The notes under the pieces were generated by a model. That model saw nothing but the letters and a program-made list of their open reading frames with translations. It made no database searches and was not told the DNA's origin. The position numbers and the translations under genes are program-made. A stretch of DNA of 64,000 nt, taken from NCBI RefSeq assembly GCF_028283705.1, contig NZ_JAPWKD010000032.1, positions 1 to 64,000 on the forward strand, written 5' to 3'. This stretch comes from Pantoea sp. Lineage in GTDB: Bacteria; Pseudomonadota; Gammaproteobacteria; Enterobacterales; Enterobacteriaceae. Positions 18,487 to 28,937 of the stretch are shown here, piece by piece; position 1 is the stretch's first letter; each line of letters starts with the position of its first letter.

Positions 18487-19401
18487 ATGTTGACTGTGAT
18501 GCCGGTAATCATCGTACTCGCGCTGGTTACCGTATGGGCCGGAGTAAAAATTGTGCCACAGGGGTATCAGTGGACGGTGGAACGCTTTGGGCGTTATACC
18601 CGTACCCTGCAACCCGGTCTGACATTAGTCGTGCCGTTCATGGATCGCATTGGCCGCAAGGTCAATATGATGGAACGTGTACTCGATATCCCCTCCCAGG
18701 AAGTGATCTCCAAAGACAATGCCAACGTTACTATCGATGCGGTCTGCTTTCTTCAGGTAATCGATGCCGCTCGCACGGCGTATGAAGTCAGCAACCTTGA
18801 GCTGGCCATACTCAATCTCACCATGACAAACATCCGCACCGTTCTCGGTGGCATGGAGCTGGATGAAATGCTGTCGCAGCGCGATAACATCAATACCCGT
18901 TTGCTGCACATTGTCGATGAAGCGACCAACCCCTGGGGAGTGAAAATCACCCGTATCGAAATTCGTGATGTGCGTCCACCACAGGAACTGATTGCCGCCA
19001 TGAACGCGCAGATGAAAGCCGAACGAACCAAACGTGCCGACATCCTGACGGCAGAAGGGGTGCGTCAGGCAGCGATTCTGCGCGCTGAAGGGGAAAAACA
19101 GTCACAGATCCTGAAAGCCGAGGGAGAACGAACAGCCGCGTTCCTGCATGCCGAAGCACGTGAGCGTCAAGCGCAGGCAGAAGCCACTGCAACACGTATG
19201 GTATCCGAAGCGATCGCCGCCGGGGATATTCAGGCGGTGAACTACTTTGTGGCACAAAAATATACCGATGCTCTGCAAAAAATCGGTGAAGCCAGCAACA
19301 GCAAGGTCGTGATGATGCCGCTGGATGCCAGCAGCCTGCTCGGCTCGGTGGCCGGCATTAGCGAGCTGCTGAAAGAGAGTGGCAGGGAGCGCAAACCGTG
19401 A
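18487..19401 (+). CDS. qmcA: SPFH/stomatin-family membrane protein QmcA
   Basis: A band-7 protein anchored by one N-terminal membrane segment ([19 protein letters not shown]). The SPFH domain follows ([38 protein letters not shown]), then a long charged coiled coil rich in Ala/Glu/Arg ([19 protein letters not shown]). QmcA forms large membrane oligomers and functionally overlaps HtpX/FtsH quality control. A clear AGGAGG precedes the start. Its stop overlaps the GTG start of ybbJ. Confidence 0.95.
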   Translation: MLTVMPVIIVLALVTVWAGVKIVPQGYQWTVERFGRYTRTLQPGLTLVVPFMDRIGRKVNMMERVLDIPSQEVISKDNANVTIDAVCFLQVIDAARTAYEVSNLELAILNLTMTNIRTVLGGMELDEMLSQRDNINTRLLHIVDEATNPWGVKITRIEIRDVRPPQELIAAMNAQMKAERTKRADILTAEGVRQAAILRAEGEKQSQILKAEGERTAAFLHAEARERQAQAEATATRMVSEAIAAGDIQAVNYFVAQKYTDALQKIGEASNSKVVMMPLDASSLLGSVAGISELLKESGRERKP

Positions 19402-19859
19402 TCCTGATGGAGCTGATTGCGCATCCGCATTGGTTCTGGCTGACACTCGGCGGCCTGTTGCTGGCTGCGGAGATGCTCGGCACCAGCGGCTATCTGTTAT
19501 GGAGCGGGCTGGCGGCGGTACTGGTCGGCATCATTGAGTGGTTTTTCCCCTTCTCATGGACCAGCCAGGGCGTGCTGTTTGCGGTGTTAACCCTGCTATG
19601 CGTGTACTTCTGGTATCGCTGGATGCGCTACCGTGAAGCGTCTCAGCAACCAAACGTTCTCAATCAGCGCGGTACACAGCTCATCGGGCAGCACTTTACG
19701 CTGGAAAATACCCTGAAAGATGGCACCGGCCATATACGCATCGGCGACAGCAGCTGGCGCGTGCAGGCAGAAAACGATCTACCTGCCGGTACTCAGGTGG
19801 TGGTCACGGGTGTGGTCGGCATCACGCTACGGATTCAGCCGCGCTTTCCTGCCCCCTGA
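19398..19859 (+). CDS. ybbJ: NfeD-family membrane protein YbbJ
   Basis: The NfeD1b-type partner of QmcA. It has three or four membrane helices ([45 protein letters not shown]) followed by a C-terminal OB fold ([20 protein letters not shown]). It starts with GTG in the 4-nt overlap with qmcA (an ATG at 19407 is possible), implying stoichiometric synthesis. Its 3' end overlaps the convergent cueR gene by 25 bases. Confidence 0.92.
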   Translation: MILMELIAHPHWFWLTLGGLLLAAEMLGTSGYLLWSGLAAVLVGIIEWFFPFSWTSQGVLFAVLTLLCVYFWYRWMRYREASQQPNVLNQRGTQLIGQHFTLENTLKDGTGHIRIGDSSWRVQAENDLPAGTQVVVTGVVGITLRIQPRFPAP

Positions 19860-20251
19860 TGGCAGCATCCCGCCAGGTGATTGATGATGGGGCATTCAGC
19901 GCCATCATCACCCGGACAGGCTTCGGCCAGCGCCAGCAAACGTGCACGCATCGCATGTAATTCCTCGATATGGGCAGCAATCTCATCCGCTTTTTGCAAC
20001 GTTCGCGCCTTCACATCAGCGCTATGACGCGCGGGATCATTGAATAGCGTCACCAGTTCGCGGCACTCTTCAAGGGTGAACCCCACCTGCCGTGCCTGGC
20101 GTAACAGGTTAAGTTCATCAATATGGTGTGGATTGTAACTGCGATAACCATTTTCACTACGCAGCGGCGGCGTCACGACGCCCTTTTCTTCGTAGAAACG
20201 AATCGCTTTACTGGTCAGCCCGGTTTTTTTGGCGACATCGCTAATGTTCAT
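19835..20251 (-). CDS. cueR: Copper-responsive MerR-type regulator CueR
   Basis: Activates copA (and cueO) on binding Cu(I), Ag(I) or Au(I) by untwisting a 19-bp-spacer promoter. At 138 residues it has the MerR helix-turn-helix ([20 protein letters not shown]), a dimer coiled coil and the metal loop with C112 and C120 ([10 protein letters not shown]), identical in position to E. coli. A further CC pair lies near the C-terminus (AGCCHQ). It is divergent from its target copA. Confidence 0.97.
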   Translation of the reverse strand: MNISDVAKKTGLTSKAIRFYEEKGVVTPPLRSENGYRSYNPHHIDELNLLRQARQVGFTLEECRELVTLFNDPARHSADVKARTLQKADEIAAHIEELHAMRARLLALAEACPGDDGAECPIINHLAGCCHQGAGKRG

Positions 20252-20260
20252 TTGCTCCCC

Positions 20261-20291
20261 TTGACCTTCCCCTGAATGGAAGGTTTAGGCT
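20261..20291 (+). promoter_or_regulatory. copA promoter with CueR operator
   Basis: -35 TTGACC (20261-20266) and -10 TAGGCT (20286-20291) are separated by an over-long 19-bp spacer. The spacer carries the dyad ACCTTCC-N7-GGAAGGT (20264-20284). This is the hallmark of MerR-family activation and matches the E. coli copA operator closely. Confidence 0.92.
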
Positions 20292-20347
20292 TTATAACTA
20301 ATGCAAAGTCTGCATGCAGTCAAACCTGAACGCATAAGGAGTTAAAC

Positions 20348-22852
20348 ATGTCACATACACAGTTGCTGGCGCTGGATGGCTTATCCTGCGGCCACTGCGT
20401 CAAACGGGTCAAAGAGGCGCTGGAACAGCGCGGCGATGTTGAACAGGCTGAAGTGACTCAGCAGGAAGCACGCGTCACGGGTGCCGCCAGCGCCAGCGAT
20501 CTGATCGCCACCGTAGAACAGGCGGGGTATCACGCAGCGTTGAAAGACAGCCCAAAGTTTGAACCGTTGGCAGCATCAGAGCCGCAGCCGGAGGCGCTGG
20601 CAACGGAGTCCTATTCGCCCCCGGCAGATGAAACCCAGCCTGTCCATCACTTATTAATTGGTGGTATGAGCTGTGCCAGTTGTGTCAGCCGTGTTGAGCA
20701 GGCACTACAAAAAGTGCCTGGCGTCAATCAGGCACGCGTTAACCTTGGCGAGCGCAGCGCGCTGGTACTCGGTGATGCACAACCCGCAGACCTGATAGGT
20801 GCGGTTGATCAGGCCGGTTATTCCGCAGAAATTATCGAAGATGAACAAACCCGCCGTGAACGCCAGCAGGTCAGCGCCCGTCAGGCGATGCGCCGTTTTG
20901 GCTGGCAATCGGCACTGGCATTGTTGCTCGGCGTCCCGATGATGATCTGGGGCATGCTGGGCGACAATATGATGCTCAACGCCAGCAACATCACCTTATG
21001 GCGCACACTGGGGGTCATAACGTTACTGGTGATGGTGATAGCGGGTGGCCACTTCTATCGCAGCGCCTGGCGCAGCCTGCGCCACGGCACGGCAACCATG
21101 GATACACTGGTTGCGCTGGGTACCGGTGCCGCCTGGCTCTATTCTATGAGCGTGGCGCTGTGGCCCGAATTTTTCCCGATGCAGGCGCGTCATCTCTATT
21201 TTGAAGCCAGCGTGATGATCATTGGTCTGATCAATCTGGGCCATGCGCTTGAGCAGCGAGCACGGCAACGGGCTTCCCAGGCGCTGGAACGTTTGCTGGA
21301 TTTAACCCCGGCCCAGGCTCGCGTTATCAGCGATCAGGGTGAAACCCTGCTGCCGCTGAGTGAAGTTCAGCCCGGCATGCTGATTAAACTGGTAACCGGT
21401 GACCGCGTGCCGGTCGATGGCGAAGTAGCCAGTGGCGAAGCCTGGTGCGATGAAGCCATGCTGACGGGCGAAGCCGTACCGCAAAGCAAACAGCCCGGAG
21501 ACAAAGTTTACGCCGGTACGCTGGTACAGGATGGCACGCTGCGTTTTACCGCGCGAGCTACCGGCAGCCACACCACCCTGGCACGCATCATCAATCTGGT
21601 GCGCCAGGCACAGAGCAGTAAACCCGATATCGGACGTCTTGCTGACCGTATCTCCGCGGTATTTGTGCCCGTAGTGGTGGCAATTGCCCTGCTTAGTGGA
21701 TTGATTTGGTATCTGGCTGGCCCGCAACCGCAGCTGGCTTACACGCTGGTGATTGTCACCACCGTATTGATTATCGCCTGCCCTTGCGCCCTCGGGCTGG
21801 CAACGCCGATGTCGGTAATTGCCGGGGTGGGTCGTGCCGCAGAGCTGGGTGTGCTGGTACGGGATGCTGATGCGCTACAGCGTGCCAGCGAAGTAGACAC
21901 GCTGGTGTTTGATAAAACCGGCACCCTGACGCAGGGCTCACCTCAGGTCAGCGATGTGCTGTTGTATGCCGACTGGGATCGTCAGCAGGTGCTGCAGGCG
22001 GCGGCACAGCTGGAGCAAAGCTCCAGCCATCCACTGGCAAAAGCGATCATTGCGGCTACACCAGCGCTGCCTGCCGCTGACATTGAGCAATTTCGTACAA
22101 TACGCGGCAAGGGCGTCAGCGCTAAAGTCGCAGGCAGAACGTTATTGCTAGGCAACCTTGCGTTGATGGAAGCGCAGCAGGTTGATTGTGCGGTCGCTCG
22201 TGATGATATCGAGCGGCTGGCAGCGCAGGGTGCCACCCCGGTAATGCTGGCGGATGAGCGCCAACTGCTGGGACTGATCGCCTTGCGTGACAGCCTGCGT
22301 CCGGAGAGCCGCGACGCGCTGCAACGCCTGCATCAACAGGGATATCAGTTGATCATGCTGACCGGCGATCATGAAAAAACCGCGCGGGCTATTGCTGCCG
22401 AAGCCGGCATTGACCAGGTTATTGCGGGCGTACTGCCTGAAGGCAAAGCGCAGGCCATTGCGCAGTTGCAACAGCAGGGGCGCAAAGTGGTGATGGTGGG
22501 CGATGGGATTAACGACGCTCCGGCACTGGCGCAGGCAGACGTGGGGATTGCTATGAGTGGCGGCAGCGATGTCGCTGTTGAAACCGCCGCCATGGCGCTG
22601 ATGCGCAACGACCTGCATTGTGTCGCTGATGCGCTGGCCATTTCCCGCGCCACACTGCGTAATATGCGACAAAACCTGCTGGGTGCATTTGTTTACAACA
22701 GCTTAGGTATTCCGATTGCAGCAGGTGTGCTCTATCCCTTTACCGGGATGCTGCTTAGCCCGATTGTGGCCGGTGCAGCGATGGCGCTCTCCTCCATTAC
22801 CGTGGTGAGTAACGCGAATCGTCTGCTGCGCTTTAAGCCGCCGGTGCGCTAA
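20348..22852 (+). CDS. copA: Cu(I)-exporting P1B-type ATPase CopA
   Basis: An inner-membrane pump sending Cu(I) to the periplasm; 834 residues, as in E. coli. Two N-terminal metal-binding domains carry CGHC (residues 14-17) and CASC (about 106-109). Eight membrane helices follow, including the ion-binding CPC (about 478-480). The phosphorylated Asp is in DKTGTLT (about 522), TGE is in MLTGEAVP, and the ATP-binding HP motif is in [21 protein letters not shown] closes the hinge. It is controlled by CueR through the operator just upstream. Confidence 0.97.
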   Translation: MSHTQLLALDGLSCGHCVKRVKEALEQRGDVEQAEVTQQEARVTGAASASDLIATVEQAGYHAALKDSPKFEPLAASEPQPEALATESYSPPADETQPVHHLLIGGMSCASCVSRVEQALQKVPGVNQARVNLGERSALVLGDAQPADLIGAVDQAGYSAEIIEDEQTRRERQQVSARQAMRRFGWQSALALLLGVPMMIWGMLGDNMMLNASNITLWRTLGVITLLVMVIAGGHFYRSAWRSLRHGTATMDTLVALGTGAAWLYSMSVALWPEFFPMQARHLYFEASVMIIGLINLGHALEQRARQRASQALERLLDLTPAQARVISDQGETLLPLSEVQPGMLIKLVTGDRVPVDGEVASGEAWCDEAMLTGEAVPQSKQPGDKVYAGTLVQDGTLRFTARATGSHTTLARIINLVRQAQSSKPDIGRLADRISAVFVPVVVAIALLSGLIWYLAGPQPQLAYTLVIVTTVLIIACPCALGLATPMSVIAGVGRAAELGVLVRDADALQRASEVDTLVFDKTGTLTQGSPQVSDVLLYADWDRQQVLQAAAQLEQSSSHPLAKAIIAATPALPAADIEQFRTIRGKGVSAKVAGRTLLLGNLALMEAQQVDCAVARDDIERLAAQGATPVMLADERQLLGLIALRDSLRPESRDALQRLHQQGYQLIMLTGDHEKTARAIAAEAGIDQVIAGVLPEGKAQAIAQLQQQGRKVVMVGDGINDAPALAQADVGIAMSGGSDVAVETAAMALMRNDLHCVADALAISRATLRNMRQNLLGAFVYNSLGIPIAAGVLYPFTGMLLSPIVAGAAMALSSITVVSNANRLLRFKPPVR

Positions 22853-22923
22853 TAGCAAGCCCTGCGCTGTTTTTTGTGCGTCGAAATCGCTAGCATGGAT
22901 TTTTGACTTAAAAAGGACAGGGA

Positions 22924-23727
22924 ATGAGACGCAGCCTGTGGCAATGCGTAACACAGCTAATAGCGCGACTGTTTCCGGCCAGCTACCCCTGGCCTGCGAT
23001 GGATATTCAGCTTGGCGATCGCCGGTTACATCTGGTCGGCAGCATTCATATGGGCACACGCGATATGCAGCCGCTGCCCGCCCGTTTGCTGCGGCAGTTA
23101 GCAAAAGCTGATGCATTGATCGTTGAAGCCGATATCACCCAGGGTGGCTCACCGTTCGCCGACAGTGATGAGCTGCCGTCGCTGGCGGAGCGTCTGGATA
23201 GCGCCACCTTTAGCAGGCTGAACAGCTTATGTGACGAGCTGACGTTGTCGATAGCGATGTTTGATCATCTACCCCTTTGGCAAATTGCCTTGATGTTGCA
23301 GGCGCAACAGGCGCAGCGCCTCGGATTGCGACCACAATATGGCATTGATTACCAGTTGTTGCAGGCTGCCAAAAACGTCAATAAGCCGGTGATTGAGCTG
23401 GAAGGCCCTGACACGCAAATCGCCCTGCTGAAATCACTGCCAGACGATGGCCTGCCGCTGCTGCTGGATACGCTGGAGCACTGGCACACCAACGCCCGTT
23501 TGCTGCAAACCATGATCAGCTGGTGGCTTGATGCCCCGCCGAAACGGCAACCGGTAGCGTTACCCACCACCTTTAGCAATGAACTGAATGACACTTTGAT
23601 GCGTAATCGCAACCAGCACTGGCGGGAATTGATGCTGGCACTGCCGCCGGGGCGTTATGTGGTGGCGGTCGGTGCGCTCCATCTTTACGGGGATGATAAT
23701 TTGCCGGGACTGCTGAAGGCGCGCTAA
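22924..23727 (+). CDS. ybaP: TraB/GumN-family protein YbaP
   Basis: 267 residues with the two GX2H-type motifs of the TraB/PrgY/GumN fold: LVGSIHMGTRD near residue 40 and AVGALHLYGDD near the C-terminus, plus a conserved EADI acidic site. These are the proposed metal sites of Tiki-like metalloproteases. No activity is established for YbaP. E. coli carries it next to copA and ybaK too. Confidence 0.9.
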   Translation: MRRSLWQCVTQLIARLFPASYPWPAMDIQLGDRRLHLVGSIHMGTRDMQPLPARLLRQLAKADALIVEADITQGGSPFADSDELPSLAERLDSATFSRLNSLCDELTLSIAMFDHLPLWQIALMLQAQQAQRLGLRPQYGIDYQLLQAAKNVNKPVIELEGPDTQIALLKSLPDDGLPLLLDTLEHWHTNARLLQTMISWWLDAPPKRQPVALPTTFSNELNDTLMRNRNQHWRELMLALPPGRYVVAVGALHLYGDDNLPGLLKAR

Positions 23728-23734
23728 AAAAGAA

Positions 23735-23754
23735 GGCCAATATTATTATTGGCC
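23735..23754. terminator. Hairpin after ybaP, T-rich on the minus strand
   Basis: GGCCAATA-TTAT-TATTGGCC is a perfect 8-bp stem 7 nt after the ybaP stop. The U-tract lies on the minus-strand side (TTCTTTTTT), so it may stop leftward transcription as well as mark the ybaP end. Confidence 0.6.
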
Positions 23755-23898
23755 CGTCAAAGAAGAATTTGTTTATGATTTTGGTTATCACACAGCCATT
23801 ACTGGCTGGCGCGGGCCAATTCTCGCGCAAAGTTCAGAATTTCGCCAGCATTATTCGCCACAATAAGTTTAAGATTTTTCTTAGCAAGGATTAAAAAA

Positions 23899-24378
23899 AT
23901 GACTCCCGCCGTAAAACTGCTGGAAAAACAAAAAGTCAGCTTTACTTTGCATCCTTACGAACATGACAGCCATGAAACCAATTTTGGTGACGAGGCAGTG
24001 CGTAAGCTGAATCTGGATGCACGTCAGGTATTCAAAACGCTGCTGGTAGCACTAAACGGTGATGCCAAACAGCTGGCAGTGGCCGTCACCCCGGTTTCCA
24101 CCCAGCTGGATTTAAAGAAGGTCGCCAAAGCACTGGGGGCGAAAAAAGCCGACATGGCCGATCCGCTGCTGGCGCAGCGCGTAACCGGTTATCTGGTGGG
24201 TGGGATTAGCCCGCTGGGGCAGAAAAAACGTCTGCCTACGGTGATAGATCAACAGGCCGCAGAGTTCGCCACCATTTTTATTTCCGGTGGGAAACGTGGG
24301 CTGGATATTGAACTGGCGGCGCAGGATCTGTCGCGTCTGCTGGATGCGCCGCTGGCGGATGTAGCCCGCCGTGATTAA
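23899..24378 (+). CDS. ybaK: Cys-tRNA(Pro)/Cys-tRNA(Cys) deacylase
   Basis: A cytosolic trans-editing enzyme that hydrolyses Cys-tRNA(Pro) made in error by ProRS. It is 159 residues, as in E. coli, and a single YbaK/INS fold. The N-terminal helix [20 protein letters not shown], the catalytic-lysine segment QVFKTLLV and the substrate pocket [18 protein letters not shown] are present. Its stop overlaps the convergent LysR gene by 4 nt. Confidence 0.96.
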   Translation: MTPAVKLLEKQKVSFTLHPYEHDSHETNFGDEAVRKLNLDARQVFKTLLVALNGDAKQLAVAVTPVSTQLDLKKVAKALGAKKADMADPLLAQRVTGYLVGGISPLGQKKRLPTVIDQQAAEFATIFISGGKRGLDIELAAQDLSRLLDAPLADVARRD

Positions 24379-25247
24379 GCAGGCTGCTGAGCGCAGAGTT
24401 GATCGATCATCCAACGCCCGGCAGGTCCGGGCGGATTGCGCCGCGACCAGACCGCTTCCACCGCAATATGCTGCGGCCATCCCGGCACCGGCAACTCCTG
24501 CAATACCTGATGACCAAACTGCTGTACCAGCCAGCGCGGCAGCACGCTCCAGCCAAACCCCTGTTCAGCCATCTCCAGCAATAACAGATAGGAAGGCGCA
24601 GACCACACCCGGCCAGCGGGCATCGGTTCGCGCGTTTCCACCCAGGTATTGAGCCGCAGCTGGCGCAAATCGCCCAATTGCCCCTCATTGACCTGTGCCT
24701 GTTGCGCCAGCGGGTGATCCTGATGCAGATAAATCGCCATCTGCGCCCCCACCTGCAACCGTGTCACCGCAATATCTGCGGGCAGCGCCGGCTGGGCGCG
24801 CACCACGCCCAGATGTACCCGCCCGGCCTGCAGCAGATCCAGCACATCGGCGTCTTCCGCAATCATGCATTCAAATTCGATATCCGGATAACGCGCCTCA
24901 AAACGGGTCAGCAGATTTTCATGATGATCCGCCTGCCAGAAGTCAGAAATCGCCAGGCTGAGGCGTGGCTCCACGCCCTGTGCCAGACGCACCGCCAATT
25001 CATCCAATCGCTGGCTGGCCGCCAGAATTTGCTGCACCTGCGCCAGCGCACGCTGGCCCTGCTCGGTTATGACCGGCTGACGCCCCTGGCGATCAAACAG
25101 CATAAAACCTAAATCATCTTCCAGATTCGCCACCGCACTACTAATGGTGGACTGGCTTTTGCCCAGCGCACGCGCGGCCGCAGAAAAAGAGCCGCTGGCC
25201 ACAGTCTGTACAAAAGCCTCAAGGGATTCCGGGGAGTATTTCATCAT
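24375..25247 (-). CDS. LysR-family regulator, divergent from a PACE efflux gene
   Basis: 290 residues with an N-terminal winged helix ([29 protein letters not shown]) and a C-terminal periplasmic-binding-like effector domain. It lies head to head with a PACE-family efflux gene, with an 88-base gap that contains a T-N11-A dyad. This mirrors the AceR/AceI pair of Acinetobacter, where the LysR protein activates the exporter. The inducer here is unknown. Confidence 0.88.
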   Translation of the reverse strand: MMKYSPESLEAFVQTVASGSFSAAARALGKSQSTISSAVANLEDDLGFMLFDRQGRQPVITEQGQRALAQVQQILAASQRLDELAVRLAQGVEPRLSLAISDFWQADHHENLLTRFEARYPDIEFECMIAEDADVLDLLQAGRVHLGVVRAQPALPADIAVTRLQVGAQMAIYLHQDHPLAQQAQVNEGQLGDLRQLRLNTWVETREPMPAGRVWSAPSYLLLLEMAEQGFGWSVLPRWLVQQFGHQVLQELPVPGWPQHIAVEAVWSRRNPPGPAGRWMIDQLCAQQPA

Positions 25248-25252
25248 TATCC

Positions 25253-25267
25253 ATCGCTTTTATCGAT
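25253..25267. promoter_or_regulatory. Candidate LysR-type operator (T-N11-A dyad)
   Basis: ATCGCTTTTATCGAT has ATCG/CGAT arms around 7 bases, the classical LysR T-N11-A layout. It sits in the gap between the divergent LysR and PACE genes. Confidence 0.45.
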
Positions 25268-25334
25268 AGGTGTTCATTTTATCTTAGCATCAGCAAGTGA
25301 GAAAATGCGCCGCGTAACAAATCAGGAGGTTTTT

Positions 25335-25769
25335 ATGCGTACCCGTTCATTAAAAGAGCGTTTTTATCACGCCGCATGCTTTGAAATTCTGGCGATTTTG
25401 ACTGTAGCACCCCTGGCAGCCTGGGCGATGGAGAAGCCGCTGTTTCAGATGGGATCGCTGGCGATTATGCTGTCGACCGTCGCCATGCTGTGGAACATGA
25501 TTTACAACACCGGTTTTGACCGCCTTTGCCCGCCAGGTAAAGTGCATCGGGGTCCGCTGCTGCGTATTCTGCACGCGCTGGGCTTTGAAGGCGGCTTTAT
25601 CGTGATTGGCTTGCCGATCGCCGCCTGGATGCTCAGTATTTCCCTGCTGGAAGCCTTTATGCTGGAAGTGGCGTTTTTCCTGTTCTTCCTGCCTTATACC
25701 GTGGCGTATAACTGGTTATGGGATAAGTTGCGCCAGCGCTGGCTGACGCGTAAGTCATGTCAGGCCTGA
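25335..25769 (+). CDS. PACE-family multidrug efflux protein
   Basis: 144 residues from the ATG at 25335, preceded by a strong AGGAGG. It has four membrane helices in two tandem bacterial-transmembrane-pair repeats, as in AceI. Helix 1 carries a Glu in ACFEILAIL, and the second repeat opens with ILHALGFEGGFIVIGLPIAAW. Conserved W-N-x-x-Y/F motifs occur in MLWNMIYNTGFD and AYNWLWDKL. Family members export chlorhexidine and similar biocides by proton exchange. An open frame upstream to 25305 lacks a good start. Confidence 0.85.
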   Translation: MRTRSLKERFYHAACFEILAILTVAPLAAWAMEKPLFQMGSLAIMLSTVAMLWNMIYNTGFDRLCPPGKVHRGPLLRILHALGFEGGFIVIGLPIAAWMLSISLLEAFMLEVAFFLFFLPYTVAYNWLWDKLRQRWLTRKSCQA

Positions 25770-25772
25770 GAT

Positions 25773-27569
25773 TTATTTCTCCACCGCATGGGGCAGAATC
25801 CACGCCAGCACCGTTTGCGGATAGCTGCGCTTCTTTGGTTTCTCCTGCGGTGTCTCCTGCGCTTTATCCCGTTGCTGCTTCTGTGCTTCCGTCAGGTGAA
25901 CGATGTCATCACCTGGCGCGTAATCACTCACCTTCAGCGGTGAATGATGGCTGACCCAGTCACGCAAGACATCAGCATCACGCAACCCGGTGTTGCTATA
26001 GCCCGCATGGCTGTCGATGCGCGGATAACCATCACCGCCGGTGGCGTTAAAACTGTTGGTCGCCATGCGATAGGTTTTATCCATATCCAGCGGGACACCG
26101 TTGATTTTCACCTCACTGACACTGCTGCCATCGGCCACCAGGCTGATATGGGCAAACTGCGCAAAGCCGCCCGCATCGGTTGTGATGTTGGCGACCTTTG
26201 CCAGATAAGCCAACAATTCCCGGCCAGTCAGCGTCACGGAAACCACCTGATTGTTGAACGGCTGCACCTGCAATAAATCGCGCCAGCTGATCGCTCCCTG
26301 CGCCAGCGAGGTGCGAATGCCGCCGCCGCTCATCACCGCAAAGTCCGCTTTGGTCGCCGCCATCTGGGCGCGTAAAATCAGCTGCCCCAGATTGGTTTGC
26401 ACAAAACGCACCTGGTCACGATCGCCAACAAAAACACCATCGCTGCTGCCAACCTTCACATCCAGTTTTGCTTCGGCACGTTTCTTGAACGAGGTCAGCA
26501 ATTTCATCATCGCCGGGTTCTGCGGAATCTCTTCCTGCCAGGTCAGCCACGACTCGCTGCCGTCGAAATTCTTCACTTTGTGCTTCAGGTTAACCGGGAT
26601 CAGCTGGTAGTTCTCCAGCGACAGCTCGCCGTTACGGAAAGTAAAATCGCCGCGCCCGACATATTTACCCCACTCTTTCGCCTGCACAATCCACACACCA
26701 TTCTGGCGATCCGGCTGACAGGGCTGGCCTGGCTGATAATTTTTGACGCTGACATTCTCTTTTTCCATACAGACCGCATCATGCGAGTGGCCGCCGACAA
26801 TCAGGTTGATGGTACCGGGCGGCAGGCTGCGTGCCAGCTCCACATCCCCCGGCGCATTGCTGCCGTGCCTGCCATCGTCATAGTGACCCATATGGGTCAG
26901 CGCAATAATCACATCCGGTTTTACGCTGGCACGCAGTTCCGCCACCGCCTTTTCGGTTTCCGTGACCGGATCGCGAATCTCCAGACCCGCCACGCTGGCG
27001 GGATTGGCGATGCGCAGCGTATCGGTGGTGGTCAGGCCGATCACCGCCACTTTCAGTCCCATACGGTTGAAGACCGCCCACGGCTTGAATAGCCGCTTAC
27101 CGGTGCTTTTGTCGTAGATATTGGCGGAAAGGAAAGGGAATTTGGCCCACTTTTGCTGCTTTTGTAACACGCTGAGCGGCTTATCAAACTCATGATTCCC
27201 CAGCGCCATCGCATCATAGCCCACCAGATTCATGCCGCGGATATCGGGTTCCGCATCCAGCAAATCAGACTCCGGCACACCGGTATTCACGTCGCCACCC
27301 GACAGAATCAACACGCCGTTCCCTTTGGACTGCGCATCGTAGCGCTGATAATCCATCAGGGTTTTCTGCGCCGCAAGGCCATACTCACCCTGCGCGTTGG
27401 GCCAGTAATGGCCGTGCTGATCGTTGGTATGCAGGATAGTCAGACGATAGGTGCGATCGGTTTGCCAGGCCTGTGCCAGCATTGGCAACAGTAAGATGAT
27501 CAACGCCAGCCAATGCGTTCTGCGTGGAAGTAACAACAAAGCCGATCTCCTTATTCTGCGTGTTTCCAC
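25773..27569 (-). CDS. ushA: Periplasmic UDP-sugar hydrolase / 5'-nucleotidase, with C-terminal extension
   Basis: UshA splits UDP-sugars and nucleotides in the periplasm for scavenging. The signal peptide is HWLALIILLLPMLAQA. Metal-site motifs are LHTNDQHGHY, GGDVNTG, GNHEFD, THMGHYDDG and GGHSHD. The C-terminal substrate domain has SGGGIRTS and NSFNATGGDGYPR. The protein is 598 residues against 550 in E. coli. About 40 extra residues at the end (EAQKQQRDKAQETPQEKPKK followed by RSYPQTVLAWILPHAVEK) form a charged linker and a short hydrophobic tail. It converges on the PACE gene with 3 bases between stops. Confidence 0.93.
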   Translation of the reverse strand: METRRIRRSALLLLPRRTHWLALIILLLPMLAQAWQTDRTYRLTILHTNDQHGHYWPNAQGEYGLAAQKTLMDYQRYDAQSKGNGVLILSGGDVNTGVPESDLLDAEPDIRGMNLVGYDAMALGNHEFDKPLSVLQKQQKWAKFPFLSANIYDKSTGKRLFKPWAVFNRMGLKVAVIGLTTTDTLRIANPASVAGLEIRDPVTETEKAVAELRASVKPDVIIALTHMGHYDDGRHGSNAPGDVELARSLPPGTINLIVGGHSHDAVCMEKENVSVKNYQPGQPCQPDRQNGVWIVQAKEWGKYVGRGDFTFRNGELSLENYQLIPVNLKHKVKNFDGSESWLTWQEEIPQNPAMMKLLTSFKKRAEAKLDVKVGSSDGVFVGDRDQVRFVQTNLGQLILRAQMAATKADFAVMSGGGIRTSLAQGAISWRDLLQVQPFNNQVVSVTLTGRELLAYLAKVANITTDAGGFAQFAHISLVADGSSVSEVKINGVPLDMDKTYRMATNSFNATGGDGYPRIDSHAGYSNTGLRDADVLRDWVSHHSPLKVSDYAPGDDIVHLTEAQKQQRDKAQETPQEKPKKRSYPQTVLAWILPHAVEK

Positions 27570-27703
27570 TAACCAGTGGACTTTATGTGCTTTATCGCCC
27601 TTCTGTGTCGCACAGATCGCACTTTAACTCAAGATGAAAGGCTTATAGAGTCATGTGAGAAGTAACAACTTGATAACGAAAATTGGCACATTTCAGGAAT
27701 TTT

Positions 27704-28906
27704 ATGGCAAGCGATCATACCCTCACTTCCCCGACACGCGCTCCGGCGCGTACTGCATTTGGCATTTTAGGGGCTATCAGCCTCGCCCATCTGCTGAATG
27801 ATATGTTGCAGTCACTGCTGCTGGCGATTTACCCGCTGTTGCAAAAAGACTTCAGCCTTAACTTTGTGCAGATTGGCCTGATCACCCTGACTTTTCAGGT
27901 GACCGCCTCTCTGTTGCAACCGTTGGTGGGTTATTACACTGACAAATACCCCAAACCCTGGTCACTCCCGGTCGGGATGGGCTTTACGCTATGTGGTCTG
28001 GTGCTGCTGACCTTTGCCAGCGATTATGTCCAGGTTCTGCTGGCGGCCGCGCTGGTGGGTAGCGGATCATCGGTCTTTCATCCGGAATCATCGCGCGTGG
28101 CGCGTATGGCATCGGGCGGACGTCACGGCCTGGCGCAATCGCTGTTCCAGGTCGGTGGCAACTTTGGTAGCGCCCTCGGCCCATTGCTGGCGGCGATGAT
28201 TGTCGCCCCCTATGGCAAAGGCCACCTCGGCTGGTTTGTGCTGGCAGCGCTGCTGGGCATTATCGTGCTGTTGCAGGTCAGCCGCTGGTACAGCCATCAG
28301 CAGCGCGCCGCTAAAGCCAAAACCACCATCACGCCAGCGAACCCGCTGCCACGCAAAAAAGTGGCGCTGGCAATCAGCATTTTGTTGCTGCTGATTTTTT
28401 CCAAGTATTTCTATCTCACCAGCCTGAGTAGCTACTACACCTTCTATTTAATGCAGAGATTCGGCCTCTCGGTGCAAGCATCGCAGTTTCATCTGTTTGC
28501 CTTTTTGGGCGCAGTGGCGGCTGGCACCATTATTGGCGGGCCAATTGGCGATAAGATTGGCCGTAAATATGTTATCTGGGGTTCAATTCTGGGCGTTGCC
28601 CCCTTCACGCTGTTATTGCCACATGCCACATTAATGTGGACCAGTATACTCAGCGTGATTATCGGCCTGATTCTCGCTTCGGCATTTTCCGCCATTCTGG
28701 TTTATGCACAGGAGCTGTTACCGGGACGTATCGGTATGGTTTCCGGGCTGTTTTTCGGTTTTGCCTTCGGTATGGGTGGACTGGGCGCCGCGGTACTGGG
28801 CGTGGTTGCAGACCACACCAGCATCGAATGGGTATACCAAATCTGTGCCTGGCTGCCACTTATTGGCCTTTTGACTGCTTTCCTGCCTGATAATCGTCAC
28901 GCCTGA
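27704..28906 (+). CDS. fsr: Fosmidomycin resistance MFS transporter Fsr
   Basis: An inner-membrane proton-driven exporter of the major facilitator superfamily with about 12 helices, 400 residues from the ATG at 27704 (406 in E. coli). Characteristic segments are SLAHLLNDMLQSLLLAIYPL, GYYTDKYPKPWSLPVGM (loop 2-3), FHPESSRVARMASGG and PIGDKIGRKYVIWGS. It follows ushA divergently, the E. coli order. Confidence 0.94.
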   Translation: MASDHTLTSPTRAPARTAFGILGAISLAHLLNDMLQSLLLAIYPLLQKDFSLNFVQIGLITLTFQVTASLLQPLVGYYTDKYPKPWSLPVGMGFTLCGLVLLTFASDYVQVLLAAALVGSGSSVFHPESSRVARMASGGRHGLAQSLFQVGGNFGSALGPLLAAMIVAPYGKGHLGWFVLAALLGIIVLLQVSRWYSHQQRAAKAKTTITPANPLPRKKVALAISILLLLIFSKYFYLTSLSSYYTFYLMQRFGLSVQASQFHLFAFLGAVAAGTIIGGPIGDKIGRKYVIWGSILGVAPFTLLLPHATLMWTSILSVIIGLILASAFSAILVYAQELLPGRIGMVSGLFFGFAFGMGGLGAAVLGVVADHTSIEWVYQICAWLPLIGLLTAFLPDNRHA

Positions 28907-28937
28907 GCCTGTTTCCGGGGGGAATTATTTTTCCCTT

